Part shown: one piece after another, positions 45,023 through 57,500 of the stretch
How positions within the stretch are numbered: the stretch's first letter is position 1
Layout of the letters: every line of letters starts with the position of its first letter
NCBI GenBank assembly: GCA_012934845.2
Contig: WNNJ02000482.1
Span: 62,001-126,000 of the forward strand
Length of the DNA stretch: 64,000 nucleotides
Reading direction: 5' to 3'
Source: Pomphorhynchus laevis
Taxonomy: Eukaryota > Acanthocephala > Palaeacanthocephala > Echinorhynchida > Pomphorhynchidae
Position numbers and translations under genes: made by a program
The notes under the pieces: generated by a model
Database searches by the model: none
Told to the model about the DNA's origin: nothing
What the model saw: only the letters and a program-made list of their open reading frames with translations

Positions 45023-45220
45023 TAAAAGATCTTTTAGCTTATTATAACTTAAAAGTTGTTTTAATATTTCTAATTGTTCATTTATATACATATTTTTTTT
45101 AATTTTTTTAACTCTATTTTTCCTATTCCTTTTATCACCATGACTTCTTGGTTTGCGTTTAACCGGATTATTATAATAGAGTTGTTTATTATGTATTATT
45201 CTGCAATTGTACCACGTCAT
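43517..45220 (-). CDS. LINE reverse transcriptase, open 567-codon frame fused to upstream PLE-like codons
   Basis: This is the reverse transcriptase of a non-LTR element (target-primed integration). Residues ~67-567 are LINE: WKQSIVLPYFKKGD then ENYRPVSI (116-139), FFDFSKAFDRVDH (motif A, 203-215), [20 protein letters not shown] (motif B, 261-280), LYADDLKIW (motif C, 290-298), KMIGMIRRAFVRVNPTALRP, and a C-terminal LWNNLDADTVGCSSLSAFKR. The endonuclease is missing through 5' truncation. Residues 1-66 are Lys/Arg/Asn-rich and read on from sequence I take to be the disrupted PLE, so the frame is an in-frame chimera. No stop interrupts it, which suggests a young insertion. Confidence 0.85.
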   Translation of the reverse strand: MTWYNCRIIHNKQLYYNNPVKRKPRSHGDKRNRKNRVKKIKKNMYINEQLEILKQLLSYNKLKDLLVRRLKANNSRGCDLLPSVYLRRLAGSICVPLCAIFRQSILERSLPNVWKQSIVLPYFKKGDRSSVENYRPVSITCICCRVLERFVHRYMVEFFRVGKILVPNQHGFREGYSTVSNLLDAHLDWTANKTHYIDTDIIFFDFSKAFDRVDHGLLLQKLVNTGLPNIIVDWIREFLRDRCFRVLVDWSLSVSRECHIGVPQGSVLGPLLFSIYVNDLPGCIRSRSCLYADDLKIWRPIHSCEDVDNLQTDIDNLELWAALNKLVINVSKCKHMRIIGNARKQLTSACYTYKDCIVESVDSYKDLGVWVTSNLSTKKHTDQACANSNKMIGMIRRAFVRVNPTALRPLILAHVLSRLLYAAPVVYPRTVHEHKKSERVLRRATKLAPTLASLPYEDRLRSLGLETVTWTRRYMDMCLVWHLFQRPHHPLRSRVQLRCSNVLRGHSLTIRRNRVQKLGAMQFDRRIVELWNNLDADTVGCSSLSAFKRRLRMDQAMFRVAFPYFKN

Positions 45221-45235
45221 TCAATCCTAGTGGGT

Positions 45236-45340
45236 ACATGGAATTAAGCGTTTTAATCCAAATAAATAACAGCAGCGAATAACAGAGTCAAATGCTTTGG
45301 CAAAATCTACAAATATTGTGTAAATAAAAATTGATAAATA
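45236..45340 (-). mobile_element. Short LINE RT motif A fragment
   Basis: Reads TIFVDFAKAFDSVIRCCYLF then GLKRLIP, a LINE palm motif A with its catalytic Asp. It is about 100 bp long with no other domain around it. Its wording differs from the three LINE families nearby, so it is from another element. Confidence 0.6.
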
Positions 45341-45514
45341 AAAACAAGTCAACATGGAATAACCAACTCAAACATTTAATTTAATAGAATGAAACATTAT
45401 ATTTCTGCAGAATGAAACATTTAATTTATTAATACAAAGGTTAGAGTTACATGACTTCGAAGATAACAACAATCAAAATTTTAAAAATAATAACTTAAAT
45501 ATCAAAAATAAATG

Positions 45515-45722
45515 ATATCGAAAACAACTGAGTCTACGCATTTAATATAATTATAAAATAAACAAAACATAATAATGCTAAATCAAAATTTAATAATTAA
45601 ATAATAAAATAAATAATTGTTTTTAGATTTTTTATAATTTAAATCAAGTTAAAATAAAAAATTTGAAATTTTAAATAAACTTTTTTTATGGATTGACTAA
45701 TGAATAACAGACGTTGTCAAAT
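45515..45722 (-). mobile_element. PLE 3'-terminus fragment near tRNA-Pro
   Basis: The family terminus is read in reverse (AACTGAGTCTACGCATTTAA, AATGCTAAATCAAAATTTAA, GACTAATGAATAACAGACG). It breaks off before the structured module, about 80 bp from the tRNA-Pro gene. Confidence 0.7.
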
Positions 45723-45799
45723 GCAAGGATAAAGAATTGCTGATATGTGGGTGATAACTATTGTATACCGTCATTCATTACAGATAACGTAAAATAATT

Positions 45800-45871
45800 G
45801 GGCTCAGTCGGGAATCGAACCCGAGACCTCTCGCACCCAAAGCGAGAATCATACCACTAGACCACTGAGCC
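45800..45871 (-). tRNA. tRNA-Pro (TGG)
   Basis: Cloverleaf: acceptor GGCTCAG with CTGAGCC, D arm GTCTAGTGGTATGAT, anticodon stem TCTCG/CGAGA-type with loop containing TTTGGGT (anticodon TGG), T arm GTTCGATTC, and discriminator C as usual for eukaryotic tRNA-Pro. No intron and no CCA. A TTTT run follows on the minus strand. All stems pair, so the gene looks functional. Confidence 0.95.
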
Positions 45872-46739
45872 GTATTAAGCATCACAAACAGGGTATAAAT
45901 AAACACAAAATAAATATACAGTATATGTACAATTGTCTTAATTGAAAAGAAGACAATATTCTACAAAAGGTGTTAAAACATCTATACAATCGTCTACAAA
46001 GAATGTAGAAATACTAAGAGAAATAATGTCATTGCTAGTAGTAAAGACTATTAAGCAACAAAAATATATCAGTGAGAACATTTTTGACGTGCAAAAGCAG
46101 ACTGAAAAGGTGAGTACAAATTATATAATACTAGATACGACACTACTTGGTTTAGAGCAAAACGTTTTAATAAGTTTAGACAGGTTAAGAAATTGAATAT
46201 TTGACTAATTTTTGAATATTTTTGACGAATATTTGAAAAAGAGAATTTCTTCAAGGTGAATTTTAGAAATTATAAAATGAAAATATATTTCTAGGCAGTT
46301 AGAAATACGCAATTTTGAATGTATTCCACGCAGTGTCAACTCATTGACACCACGTGGAATAGAAATTATACAATAACATCGGATGTTTTCTTTGATTGTA
46401 TTTAATAATATTGGACCCATTTGCGGGTAATCATAATTCTTTCAATAATAATTATTCTTTTTTAAACGATAAATGCCACTTGTTTCAACATTTTTTCAAC
46501 ATTTCAACATTTCAACTTTTCAGATGTTTATCGGGGTCGTATTTAGCTTTTCCAAGGGTAAAGGTATGATATAATACCAGATTTCTCATATGTTAAGTAG
46601 CATAACCAGTTATATCGATATTTTATAAATAAATAAGGAATTTCTTAAATAAATAACTTGACAACCACTAAATAACTAAAAATGAGACAAAAGAAAAACA
46701 ATAGTTCAAGATATTCAGTCTTCACAATATTTTCACGGC

Positions 46740-47050
46740 CTCAGGTACAGCGGGTTCTATGCCCTCCAGCCAATCCAACACGCTGCTCTCCAACTGAACC
46801 ACCCAGGGTCTTTCACCCCCTCCGAAGATTCCAATCGAGGCGGACTATGCACGGTAATCGCGAGATAATGAGCTTAAGAAACCTTAAGAAACCAAGTACC
46901 CCATGGGGCGCACTTTGGGTTTCCCGTTCAATGACAGATGCTGAGCACGTTCATAGCCCACCTAGCTTTCTTCAGGATACGTTTGAGTTTATTTAGGTCA
47001 GCTTTCGCTGAACATTTCACCGTAATACTGAAACCCAGGTATTTGAATTT
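46740..47050 (-). mobile_element. Decayed LINE RT fragment
   Basis: The minus-strand reading gives KFKYLGFSITVKCSAKADLN and KLKRILKKARWAMNVLSI, then stops in a proline/tryptophan-rich run. FKYLG followed by a helical Lys-rich segment is the usual post-palm block of LINE ORF2. It is too short and broken to place in a clade. The plus-strand frame over it is a shadow. Confidence 0.5.
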
Positions 47051-49440
47051 TTATGATACAAATATTTTAACTTGGAGTTTATAATTTAAATTTCGATATT
47101 ATTATTCAGATCAAAAAAATCTTCGATTTTTTATTGTTCTCGTAGACTGGTTGTTTCTCTGACAATAATAATCGTTTTTTAGACAATAAAAATAAAATCT
47201 ATTTTCAGATCCTGATAATTTATTGATTTTTTAAAAGCGATTACATAAATTAAAAGTTTTTATTTCAATTAATTTTTAAACTGATTTTGCACTAATTTTT
47301 ATACTGCCTTAGAGCATATATCCACAATTAGCCCTTTAAATCACATTTAACCAATATAATAGGCCTTTGAACTCTATTTTAACCTTTTAAACTTTTTAAC
47401 CTTTTTAATCGTCTTTATCACTTTAATCTCATTTACCTTTACTTTCTAGCAATTGTATTTTTTTACAAATTTTTGTCATCTCAAATTTGTATTAAATATT
47501 ATTTTTTAATAATAACGAATTTCTAGGAAGAAAATATAAAAAATGGGGTTAAAGCAAATAAGGGAAAAATTGAATAAAAGTGGTCAAATTGGGTTAAACA
47601 AGGAATTGAGTTAAACAATGTAAATGAGTGTAAAATGGGGTATTGTGAAAAGCGGGGTTAAATGAGGTAAATGCGGATAAACTGCATATTAAAGGGCTAA
47701 ATGTGATGATATGATCAAAAAATTAAATTTTTAAATATGATTAAGGTTACTGGGATTTAGAAGAATCAAAGGATTTAAAACCTTAGGAGGAAGCATAAAA
47801 TGTCTTGCAAGAAAACCTTTGTCGGCTCTTATGTTCCTTATTAAGGATTACAATGCATGTTGTCATGGCAGATAATACAAGTTAATGATGTTTTCATTCT
47901 TTACATTAAATATTTTTTTTATTTAGACTTCAGGGAAAAAGGAAATTTTGACAAATTAAAATTTAGAATTTTTAAAACTTATATACGTATAAATCAGAAA
48001 CTAAACACGCTTTGTTTCAGATGATATGGGTACATTATATTGTGATATAAATCGTATTAAACAAATGGTATTAAATGAAAATAAAATATTTATTTAAATA
48101 TGACCGATATTGATCGGAATGTTAGAATTTTAAATTTTAATACAAATATAAATTTGAATTTTGGAGTATTTTATGTAGAATAGACTTGATTAATTCAAGA
48201 AAGCGAACAAGTTTTAGGATGAGAACAAATTTCGAAACCCAAACGATTAATTATACAAAACGACAGTCACTAATAGAGATTTCATTCGGTAGTTGATATA
48301 ATACAGTAATGAATATATTCAAAATACAACATAATTTATATAAAATCTAGTATCGAATCCCTTTATTGTGGAATTGTCAAATATGACTCATCACTTAATT
48401 CGGAATTTTGGAATTATTATTTTTAATAAAAAATCTAAATTTGAATTTTGGAGTAGGGGATCAATAAAATAATAATTTATTTTTATATTTTGCTTGCTGC
48501 CACCAGCATCATCGTAAATAATACGTACAATAAGTTTGTTTTTAATAATTTTGTTTAATAATTTTGATAATAAATTTAATAATTTTATTTTTGATGCTAC
48601 CAACAGCTAGAGAACTATAAAAATAAATTAGTTTTTATTGACGATCCTGTTCAAAAATTCAAATTTTTGTTTTAAAAATTAAATTTTTTTATAAAATATT
48701 TGTTAACAAACAAAAAATTTAATTTTCCACTTTTCGTCTCTATCATCAATAACATCATATTCATATAATAATTGTAAAATTACATTTAACGATTATTTTT
48801 GATATTTTTATCTTTTTACAAAAAAACCCTTATTGCTGAAAAATTCAATATCGCCACCTTGCACACATTTTTTAACTCTATTACAAACAACACATGAGAA
48901 TGTGTACAAGATTATGGCTTGTAATATAGTTGTATAATATAGCAATTATTAAAACAATTCATTGTAAGAAAAAATAAATAATAAAACTCTAAAATGTTAT
49001 AATTCAGATCACCTTTACATAAATAAAAAATAGAATAAAAACATTTAACAAAAAAACAACGACAATAATACATTCAACCAATTAGTAACCGTAATTCAGT
49101 AACAACCGCATTTTACTTGAGAATTATTGTACATATATGAGATTTAGTTGAGTCAAGCATTACTTTCGATACTTAAAAATTTATGACAAAACGTTAATTC
49201 AAAAACACCGTAATCGTTTACGCGAATAGATTACAGCATTTTCTACTACATTATAATATTATTTTATTATAATAATATTAGACAAAAACTATTACCTATA
49301 TATTTCCATTATTTCTAATTATTACATTATATTGCTCACATGCCGGTAATTTATACATTTATCAATTTTAAAATGTTTAAATATTAATTATCTATTGTAA
49401 TGTATATTTACATTCTACCTATTCTACCTATAAAATTTCT
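47051..49440. other. AT-rich region without recognised genes
   Basis: About 2.4 kb of low-complexity AT-rich sequence. Short frames exist but their composition follows the background. I saw no tRNA, no RT motif and no repeat shared with the rest, apart from a piece at 49375-49445 (ATTTACATTCTACCTATTC) that resembles the flank of the direct repeats at 52.4 and 59.6 kb. Confidence 0.5.
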
Positions 49441-49447
49441 ACCTATA

Positions 49448-51862
49448 GACACCCAACATAGCAGTGGACCAAATACGCGCTAATAATGTATTTCGATTAT
49501 TTAGTGTACCTTATTCATACAAGGCATATTGTTTATTATTCATCCGTGATAATAGTAAGAGAATATTACTATTCTCCAATTTTAATAAATGTTAATAATA
49601 ACAATAGAAAATATACACTAACCATAAACTTGATTAATAAATGTATAGATAACATAAATATAGCCGGACTTTTAAATAATTCTAAAAGTAAAGAAATAAT
49701 AAGATCAGATTTAAGTAAATATATTTCTAAAATAAGGTATATACTCTTACTACCATTAGGACGAAAAATTTGTAATTATAATAAAGAATTAAAATCAATA
49801 TGTAACGATAATATTAGAAACATAATGGAAACAGAATGCAATTGTAAAAGTCTTAGTTTTGATATAATAAATGAACACATATGTACCCATAATCTAGAAT
49901 TAATTAAAAATTGTGAATTAAGAAAGCTGCTATCAAAAGGGTATAAATATAGATTAAATAATAACAACGACAAAAATAAAATTTACAATTCGTTATATAA
50001 TAACTTAAATGATTACTTTAGTAAGCTGATTAATAGTGAAAGCTTAAATACATCTAAGATGAACATATGGAAAGATTATATATTTGATAAAATTAAAAAT
50101 AAAATAAAAATAACAAACAATTATAAAAGGAAAGATAAAATTAATAAAGATATGTATAAAGAACTTACTAAATTAAAGGATAACTATATAATAACAACTA
50201 TTGACAAAGCTAGTAATAACTTTGTCTTCATATGCAAAAAGCTTGATTAGGATATACTAATGAAAGAGGTTAATTCTAATGATTTAAATGTAAATCCAAC
50301 ATATGAACGTAGTGAGTTGAGTTTAGAAACAATTATTACAAGTCACTGTTCTATAATGGATAAAAAGGGTATAAAGGTTGAATTAGATAATAAAACTATA
50401 CCTATATTATATTGGAATCTAAAATTACATAAAAATCCAATAAAACGTAGGTTCATATGTAGTGCGTTTAAATGTACATTAAAACCACTTTCTGTCTATA
50501 TGAATAAAATACTTAAAGTAATTAAAGCACATTTAAAAAATATTGCAAGGTAATCGAAATTAATACTGGTATAAAACACTATTTTAGTATTAATTCTACA
50601 AAAGAATTTTTAGAACAGACAAAAGGAATAAATTTTCAAAATATAAATGCATACGATTTTAGTACTCTTTATACAAATCTAGATTTAGTAGATATTAAAG
50701 AGGCGTTAGTAAAATTAATAAATCTTATATTCGGAAAAGATATACATATATATATCTTATAATAATTATAACGCCTATCTAACAAAAATTAAACCATCAA
50801 ATAAATATAAATATATGGATAAAATTGAATTAATAGAATCCTTAAATATTTTGATAAATCAAAATTATTTAAAAGTAGGGACATCTATATTTAGACAAGT
50901 AAAAGGTGTTCCAATGGGTGGTAATAGTAGCCCAATTATAGCTGACTTGTTTTTAAGCTTTATAGAATATGAATTTGTTCATAACTGTGTAAAAACTAAA
51001 TCTAAACAATACAAATATATGAAATATATGTTTCGATACATTGATGATATATGTGTATTTAATTCTAATAATTTTTATTCAATTAGTGAGCACATTTATC
51101 CAGAAAGCCTTATTCTTAACAAAACCAATATTAATGATAAAGAAGGTGTATATCTAGATATGAACATTAAATTAACATTAACTAAAACTACTATTAATTT
51201 ATATCGTAAAGATGACATATTTAAATTTACAAGAAACATATTTTTGCATGAGCATTCATGCATACCATATAATATAAAATATAATACATTAAATAATGAA
51301 ATTTTAAGAATTGCAACAATATGTAATGATATTGGCTTTCTTAAAAATCATTTAAATAATTTAATAGATACATATTTTAAACTAGGTTACCATAAAAATA
51401 ACATCAAGCAGAAAATAGCAAAATTTATAAATCAACACAATAATATAAAGAATAAATTTTAACTGTTAAGTGGCAAATTTTTATGGATGGATAATAAATA
51501 ATATACTTTGTATAAGAATAGGATACTAGATAGTTATTTCAGAGGAAATACATCATTAGCATATATTTGGCCCCGCTGCTATGTTGGGTAGAGGAGTTAG
51601 GGGCCGAAACCTGATAGCATAGCAGTTCCTCCTGATGACCTCTAATTCTTATTCTGATACAACGTCTGTTATTTATTAGTCAATTCATAAAAATGACGTT
51701 TATTTTGAATTTCATTTTTTTAACTTGATTTAAATTATAAAAAATCTTATAACAATTATTAATTTTATTATTTAATTATTAAATTTTGATTTAGCATTAT
51801 TGTTTTGTTTATTTTATAATTATATTAAATACGTAGACTCAGTTAGCTGATTTTATCAATTA
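49448..51862 (+). mobile_element. PLE copy 4, with an inverted copy of its tail at the 5' end
   Basis: The 3' tail (from about 51490) has the canonical structured module and terminus. The 5' end (49448-49550) is a ~100-bp diverged reverse copy of that tail (ACCCAACATAGCAGTGGACC, TACGCGCTAATAATGTATTT, TTGTTTATTATTCATCC), so the element has imperfect terminal inverted repeats. Inverted terminal arrangements are known among Penelope-like elements. The RT body between is close to copy 3. Confidence 0.8.
49594..51480 (+). pseudogene. PLE reverse transcriptase, nearly full length, broken
   Basis: Readable parts are the N-terminal region (INVNNNNRKYTLTINLINK to the Cys/His patch and beyond, up to 50250), the fingers (50260-50553), and a palm-to-thumb frame (50815-51462) with VKGVPMGGNSSPIIADLF and FRYIDDIC. 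A handful of breaks separate them. Divergence from the copy 3 frame is low, so inactivation is recent. Confidence 0.8.
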
Positions 51863-51979
51863 ATAGTTTTTAATAAGATTTTATTGATGATCCAGTATCT
51901 TATTCTAAAAAACGTATATTTGTAAATATATAGCATTAAATATATAGATGTAAATATATATGGCATTAAATCATATAAG

Positions 51980-52165
51980 ATAACTGAGTCTATGTATTTT
52001 ATATAATATATAAATAAAAGTAAAGATATATAATAAATAATTATAAGATTTTATACAATTTATATTCATGTTAACTTAAAATTTAAAATTGAAATTTAAA
52101 AGTCAATTTTTACGAATTGAATAATAAATAACGGACGGTGTATCAGGAGAAACTGCTATGTAATC
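51980..52165 (-). mobile_element. PLE 3'-tail fragment, inverted against copy 4
   Basis: Reads in reverse from the terminus (AACTGAGTCTATGTATTTTA) to AACTGCTATGTAATCAGGTTT, where it breaks off. It lies tail-to-tail with copy 4, about 115 bp away, repeating the arrangement seen at 31.6 kb. Confidence 0.65.
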
Positions 52166-52392
52166 AGGTTTCAGTATTTAATAAATTTGATATTGCTTCA
52201 TATTTTAATGCAATTAAATATGAATGTAATATTATGAATTCAGTATGAATATATTTAACAAAAATATGAATTTTATTATTAAAATATAACCTCATTATAA
52301 TAAATGACATTATTTTATTATTAAAATAAAATATAATATATCATAAAATATGAATTTAATATTATGGATTTAATATGAATTTATTTAATATT

Positions 52393-52680
52393 TCATAATA
52401 ATATGAATTTAATATTAATTTAACAAATATAGATTTAACAAATATAATAGATAATATTAATTATCTATTATAATGTATATTTACATTCTGCCTATTTTGT
52501 AAAAAAATCGACCAATAGAACATATTTATCTTTATTTTCAACGGTTTTCCTCAGGCAACGATTAAACGTTGCGGTTCAGCGAGGAAATGCTGCTTGTATA
52601 CTTGAGTGCCTAAGCGATCAGTCGTTCTCCGATTCTTCCTCGTCGCCGCCTCACTCGCCTGGAATCAACTCCCTCTCCTT
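52393..52680 (+). repeat. Direct repeat, left copy (AT-rich flank plus chimeric LINE 3' end)
   Basis: The block comprises ATAGATAATATTAATTATCT, TGTATATTTACATTCTGCC, AAAAAAATCGACCAATAGAA and then the chimeric LINE end (CGTTGCGGTTCAGCGAGG ... CCTGGAATCAACTCCCTC). It is closely matched at 59545-59835 in the same orientation. This copy stops at AACTCCCTC; the other continues. Confidence 0.85.
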
Positions 52681-52819
52681 TCATATTATATTAAAATATG
52701 AATTTAATATGAATTTATTTAATTATTTTTTTTTATTTTTTTTTAATAATCGAAATTTTTTACAAAAGTCAACCCGGAAATGGGCTTTAAAATTGTTGAT
52801 TATAAATATTAACTCTCAT

Positions 52820-54480
52820 TTAAATGAGAATCTGGATTGTCTTGACGCATGTTCTAAGATGTTTTTTGTATTTTCTTTCGTTGATACAGGTGCAACAGAT
52901 AAACGTGTCTTGAAAGCGGCGATACGATTCGCAGCTACTTCCAAAGTTGTTGGTTTTGTGGTTTACGTAAGTCTTCTCTGATAAGGTTGCTATCAAATGT
53001 AGAGCAAATTCGAACTGAATAGTCGTTTTCCAGAAATGCAATAGAAGCAGGATCAAAGATACCTAGTCCTTCTAGTTTTAGCGGTGCGGTGAGTGCTTTA
53101 TACAAATTATCAGTTAGGGATCTTCCTGCTAATTCGACCAGCATACCGTATTTTCTTGTTGCTGTCAGATCGGTTAACCAAGAAGTGTCACATCGTCTCG
53201 TTCGCAGCAAATACGTCCATTTTGATTGTGTTGCTTTTGTCAAACCACAGTAAGCAACCTGGGGGTCAATCTTCGCGATAGCTGTTAGGCGCGACATGAG
53301 CGATTTCCACTTAAGAGTGTGTGTTTGTATTACGGTTTTTTCGAATTCGGATTCCCCGATAGGTGATCCGGGGCGATTATCCCCTTGGTACTTGTGGGTA
53401 AGTCCAATGATGGTGGTTCAATTGAGCCTATTGAGCTGTGCGAAATGAACAGTGATTTTGTTGAATTCACATTATAACCGTATTTTGGGCCATCGCGTAT
53501 TAAAATTTTCCAAACTGCTATTAGTTGCTCTGGTGTGCCGACGAAGTTGGCATCATCATCAGCGCACATTTTTGTATGACGGCAGGTACGGATTGTTGGA
53601 TTGACTCGGTTAAGGGTAGATATGCAAGTGAAAAGCCGGCCATTGCGAATGGATCGCCTTGGGTAAAGTCCTCTTCTGATAAGATACTGCAGCCGCCAAG
53701 TGAGAGATTGGATGGAGTTTGGTAAATGTTTTGCATGACTTGATGCAGTGAAGGGCAGGTGAATTTTATGTTATGGATAGCAGCGGCTCTGTTTATTGAA
53801 TTAAACGCGTTGGATGCGTCGATAGCTAACATGCAGCGATCGGTTTTTTCGTGAAATGCACTGCGCAAGGTGTGTATTGCGTACTCAATTCCTCTTTTTT
53901 GACCTGCAGCGAGTTGGCGCTTCCCGCAGACATCTTCTATATCAGTGTGCACCTGTTGTAAAATGGCTTTGCTTATGATTCGTCTCGCGGTGTCACAAAC
54001 ACCGATTGGTCTTATGCATCCATCTTTCTTCTCTAGAGCTATTAGGCGGCATGCATCGGATGACAGCAGGCAGGCGGGTGAAGGTTTTGAAGTATCTGTT
54101 TTACTTGTGTACCTTGTATGACGTCGTCTGGTGCAAGCACTGCTGATTTTGTCACATCGTCAAGAACGGCTGAACATGCTGAGTTGCAATACGTTTTGAT
54201 CTAATTTTTTTTCTGCAGTTGAGACGGATGCTAAGCTGGATATATTCAGCTTCCACGTATAGAGCTTCATAGTCTTTTTGCTGCCACAAAGCTAGTCGGC
54301 GTTCGAGCGTTTTTCGTATTAATGACACTTTTTTCGAAGGAATTCGTTGTAAGATGCATTGGGAAAAACGACAGCCGTTTTGAGAATTTCAGGATGTAGG
54401 CGAAGTTGATCAGGTGTAAGAGAATAATTTATTTAATAATTATTATTATTGTTTCAACGGCTTACAAGCAGGGGCTTAAA
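52820..54480 (-). mobile_element. Family-R LINE: RT region
   Basis: Reading down: ACRLIALEKKDG, RPIGVCDTARRIISKAIL (fingers), AAGQKRGIEYAIHTLRSAFH, CMLAIDASNAFNSINRAA (motif A), FTQGDPFAMAGFSLAYLPLT (motif B), ADDDANFVG (motif C, ADD kept), GPKYGYNVNSTKS, KIDPQVAYCGLTKATQSKWT, LGIFDPASIAFLENDYSVRI. At least two frameshifts separate the blocks, and the Cys/His and endonuclease modules are absent. With 38.5, 39.3, 26.3, 19.3 and 63.7 kb, this lets the whole family's layout be inferred. Confidence 0.8.
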
Positions 54481-54513
54481 TATCCGGTTCACATGAAATA
54501 AAAATCAACAAAA

Positions 54514-57500
54514 TCATAACTGTTCACATCTATAGGGGAACACTTCCTTGCGCATAGCAGGATCCATCCGTAATCCGGACTTGAATGCTGAGGCACTACT
54601 GCTGCAAACAGTGCCTCCATCCAGTTTGTTCCAAAGTCCAACTACTCTTCGTTGAAATTGTATACACCGGAACTTTTTCACTAAATTCCTGCTCAAAGTC
54701 AAACTGTGTCCGCGAAGGAATGCTGACTGTCTCAGTTGTAAACAGATTCGAAGAGGATGATTTGAAGAACGAAGAACTCGTCACACCATATTCATATCGA
54801 TATACTGATTGGTCCAAGAAACGGTATCAAGCCGAAGACATTGCAAACGATACTCATAGGGCATTTGCGCCAAGGTCGGCGCCAACTTTGTTGCACGACG
54901 AAGCACTATCTCAGAGATTAAGTGTTCCCCAACTGTGCATGGGTATACACAAGGGGCCGCATACAACAACCGGCTTAGAACGTGAGCCAAAATTAGAGGC
55001 CGAAGAGCAACCGGATCAAGAGCTAAGAATGTGCGCCTAATGACCCCTATCATTTTATTAACGTTGGCACATGCAAGAGCGGTATGTGGGGCAGTTCTCA
55101 GGTTGCGGTCAATCAACACTCCCAAATCCTTATGGCTTACAACACTATCTATTTACGACCACAATAAGTGTATTGAACTGCTGACGGGGACTTTACAACT
55201 CTACCCAGAACAGGCATGTGTTTGCATTTGGTGACATTCATCACAAGCTTGTTGCTCGCCGCCCATAACTCGACCCTATCAATATCTCTCTGTAAAATGC
55301 TAATATAATTACTCGAGTAAACACCCCTTCAAATCTTTAAGTCATCAGCATACAATAGCACTGACGAGCAAATGATTGCAGGTAAATCATTTACATATAT
55401 ACTGAATAACAGTGGACCTAAAACGGATCCCTGAGGAACACCAATGTGACAAGGCCTAACCGACGATAGTGTATTATCAACATGCACTCTGAAGCTTCGT
55501 TGATGCAGAAAGGCCCTGATCCATTTAACAAGAGCAATAGGAAGTCATGTGTTTGTCAGTTTCATAAGAAGCAGGCCATGATCAACTCGATCAAACGCTT
55601 TTGAAAAATCGAAAAATATGATGTCGGTATCTACATAATTCGCCTTGTTTTCTGACTAGGAACAGTGAGCAAAGAGCAAATTGGAGACAGTAGAGTGACC
55701 CTTTCTGAACCCTGTTGCTCAGAAGCTAATTCATTATTCCTATTGAAGAAATCAACCATAAAAGCATACACAAGCCTTTCCAAAATTCGACAGCATACAC
55801 AAGTTATACTGATTGGCCTATAATTATCAACCGATGAGCGAGCACCTCCTTTGAAAATCAGATGGATTACAGACTGCTTCCAGACATTCGGAAGAGGACC
55901 ATCAAGAATAGACTGTCTAAATAAGTCACACTGAAACAGAAGGAAGCAAGTCGGGACCCTTGAAGTTGGATGATTTTGGGCGACATAATTCTTTATAAAC
56001 GTCCCCAGGCGAGATCATTTTGGAAATGTTAAAATCAAGACAGGTGACAGGTGAAGCAAATGACACAAGGGTGTATTGCTGTTCGACTTGGGGAATATTC
56101 TCATGCTCTACCACGGCTACATAGTGCGTAGAAAAACGCTCCGAGAGTACATCAACAGTAACGTCGTCAAAATGCTGAACAATCAAAGATTTAGGTGCTC
56201 TACGACCGGGCACATACCTGAAAAGTGATCTCACATCATACAAGCATCGCTTAGCTAGAGATTTCTCAAACGCAAATCGTGTTTGCTTTTTCAAAGTATT
56301 AAACAAATTTCTTGAGTGCTTGTAATCATCATATGCACATTGACCGTTCTTAAAATCTCTAAACACTGAGATACGAGTTTTCCAAGCAGATCGCAATTCA
56401 TAATCAAACTAAGGCGCGTGCTTACGGCAACCCACATGTCTAAAAGGAGAAATTTTAACAATTAAGGAGTACAGAATCTCTCGAAATTGTTGCCATGCTG
56501 CGTGTACACCTACGAGTTTAGGGTTTAGCCACTGTACTTTCGATAATAGTAAGGAGACTGCAGCGATATAAATCTAAAAAACATTAACCTCTCGTTTATC
56601 ACTAATATCTCCACTTACCCTCGAAGAGAATCTTAACTTAACAACTACCAGGCAATGATAGTCCAATCGGTGTTTCAAGCTGAACGCTGTAACAATCTGA
56701 CTATTAGAGCATAAGCAAAGATCCAAAAGAGAACTATTGTCCTTTGCAAAACGAGTGTTACTGCAAACATGTTGACTAAGACCACAGTAAGTGATACTCT
56801 CTAAAAGAGCACTAGACTCACCATCACAACTAGAGAACGCTGTATATGTATTCCAATCAACACTAGGCATATTATAGTCACAAATCACTAACGTACTAGT
56901 ATTGTTTAGAGTATAATATTCTAACTCGTCAATAAGCCTACTCGTGGCAGCCAAAAGTGTACGATACACTACCCCAATTGCAACTGGCGCTGCATTAGGA
57001 AATCTAACCAGACCCCACAAACTCTCGACTTTACTAGAGGAAGAAGAATACAAAAATGTGATATTGACATCATTACGTACATAAAGTTTCTAGACTCGAT
57101 TATTGTATTTTCTAGACTCGATTATTGTCTTAGTCTATTTTCCAACTCACCTAAATCCACTCTTCTTCCCCTACAACGCATCGTCAACGCAGCCGTCCGA
57201 ATTCTCCTCCGTCTTCGTCGTTTTGATCACACATCCTACCATCTTGCTTCTCTCGATTTGCCTACAATTTATTGTCGTGTTCAAATTCGTCTTCTTATCG
57301 TTGCTTTCCGCCTTGTAACTTTTCATACCCCTTCATTTCTCAACCTTCCTTTTCTTGATAATTCTCGTCCTGTTTACTGCTCCTTGCGTTCCTGTAATTC
57401 CCTTCTTTTACATGTCCCAAACTACTCTACCTCCTTTGGACTCCGCTCCTTCCTGGTGGCTGCTCCTCTATCGTGGAATCATCTGCCCATTCATATACGC

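Noticed and set aside
43030-45230. GIY-YIG endonuclease in the PLE N-terminal region
   Set aside because: Looked for G-[IV]-Y followed by Y-[IV]-G and the downstream Arg and Glu; not present in the readable N-terminal segments of any copy here.
46682-46996. 104-codon plus-strand frame
   Set aside because: The opposite strand reads as a LINE post-palm block (FKYLG, ILKKARWAMNV), so this frame is likely a shadow.
54585-55040. 151-codon plus-strand frame
   Set aside because: Lies antisense to the LINE ORF2 thumb and C-terminus, whose reading is supported by a homologous intact copy at 43.5 kb.
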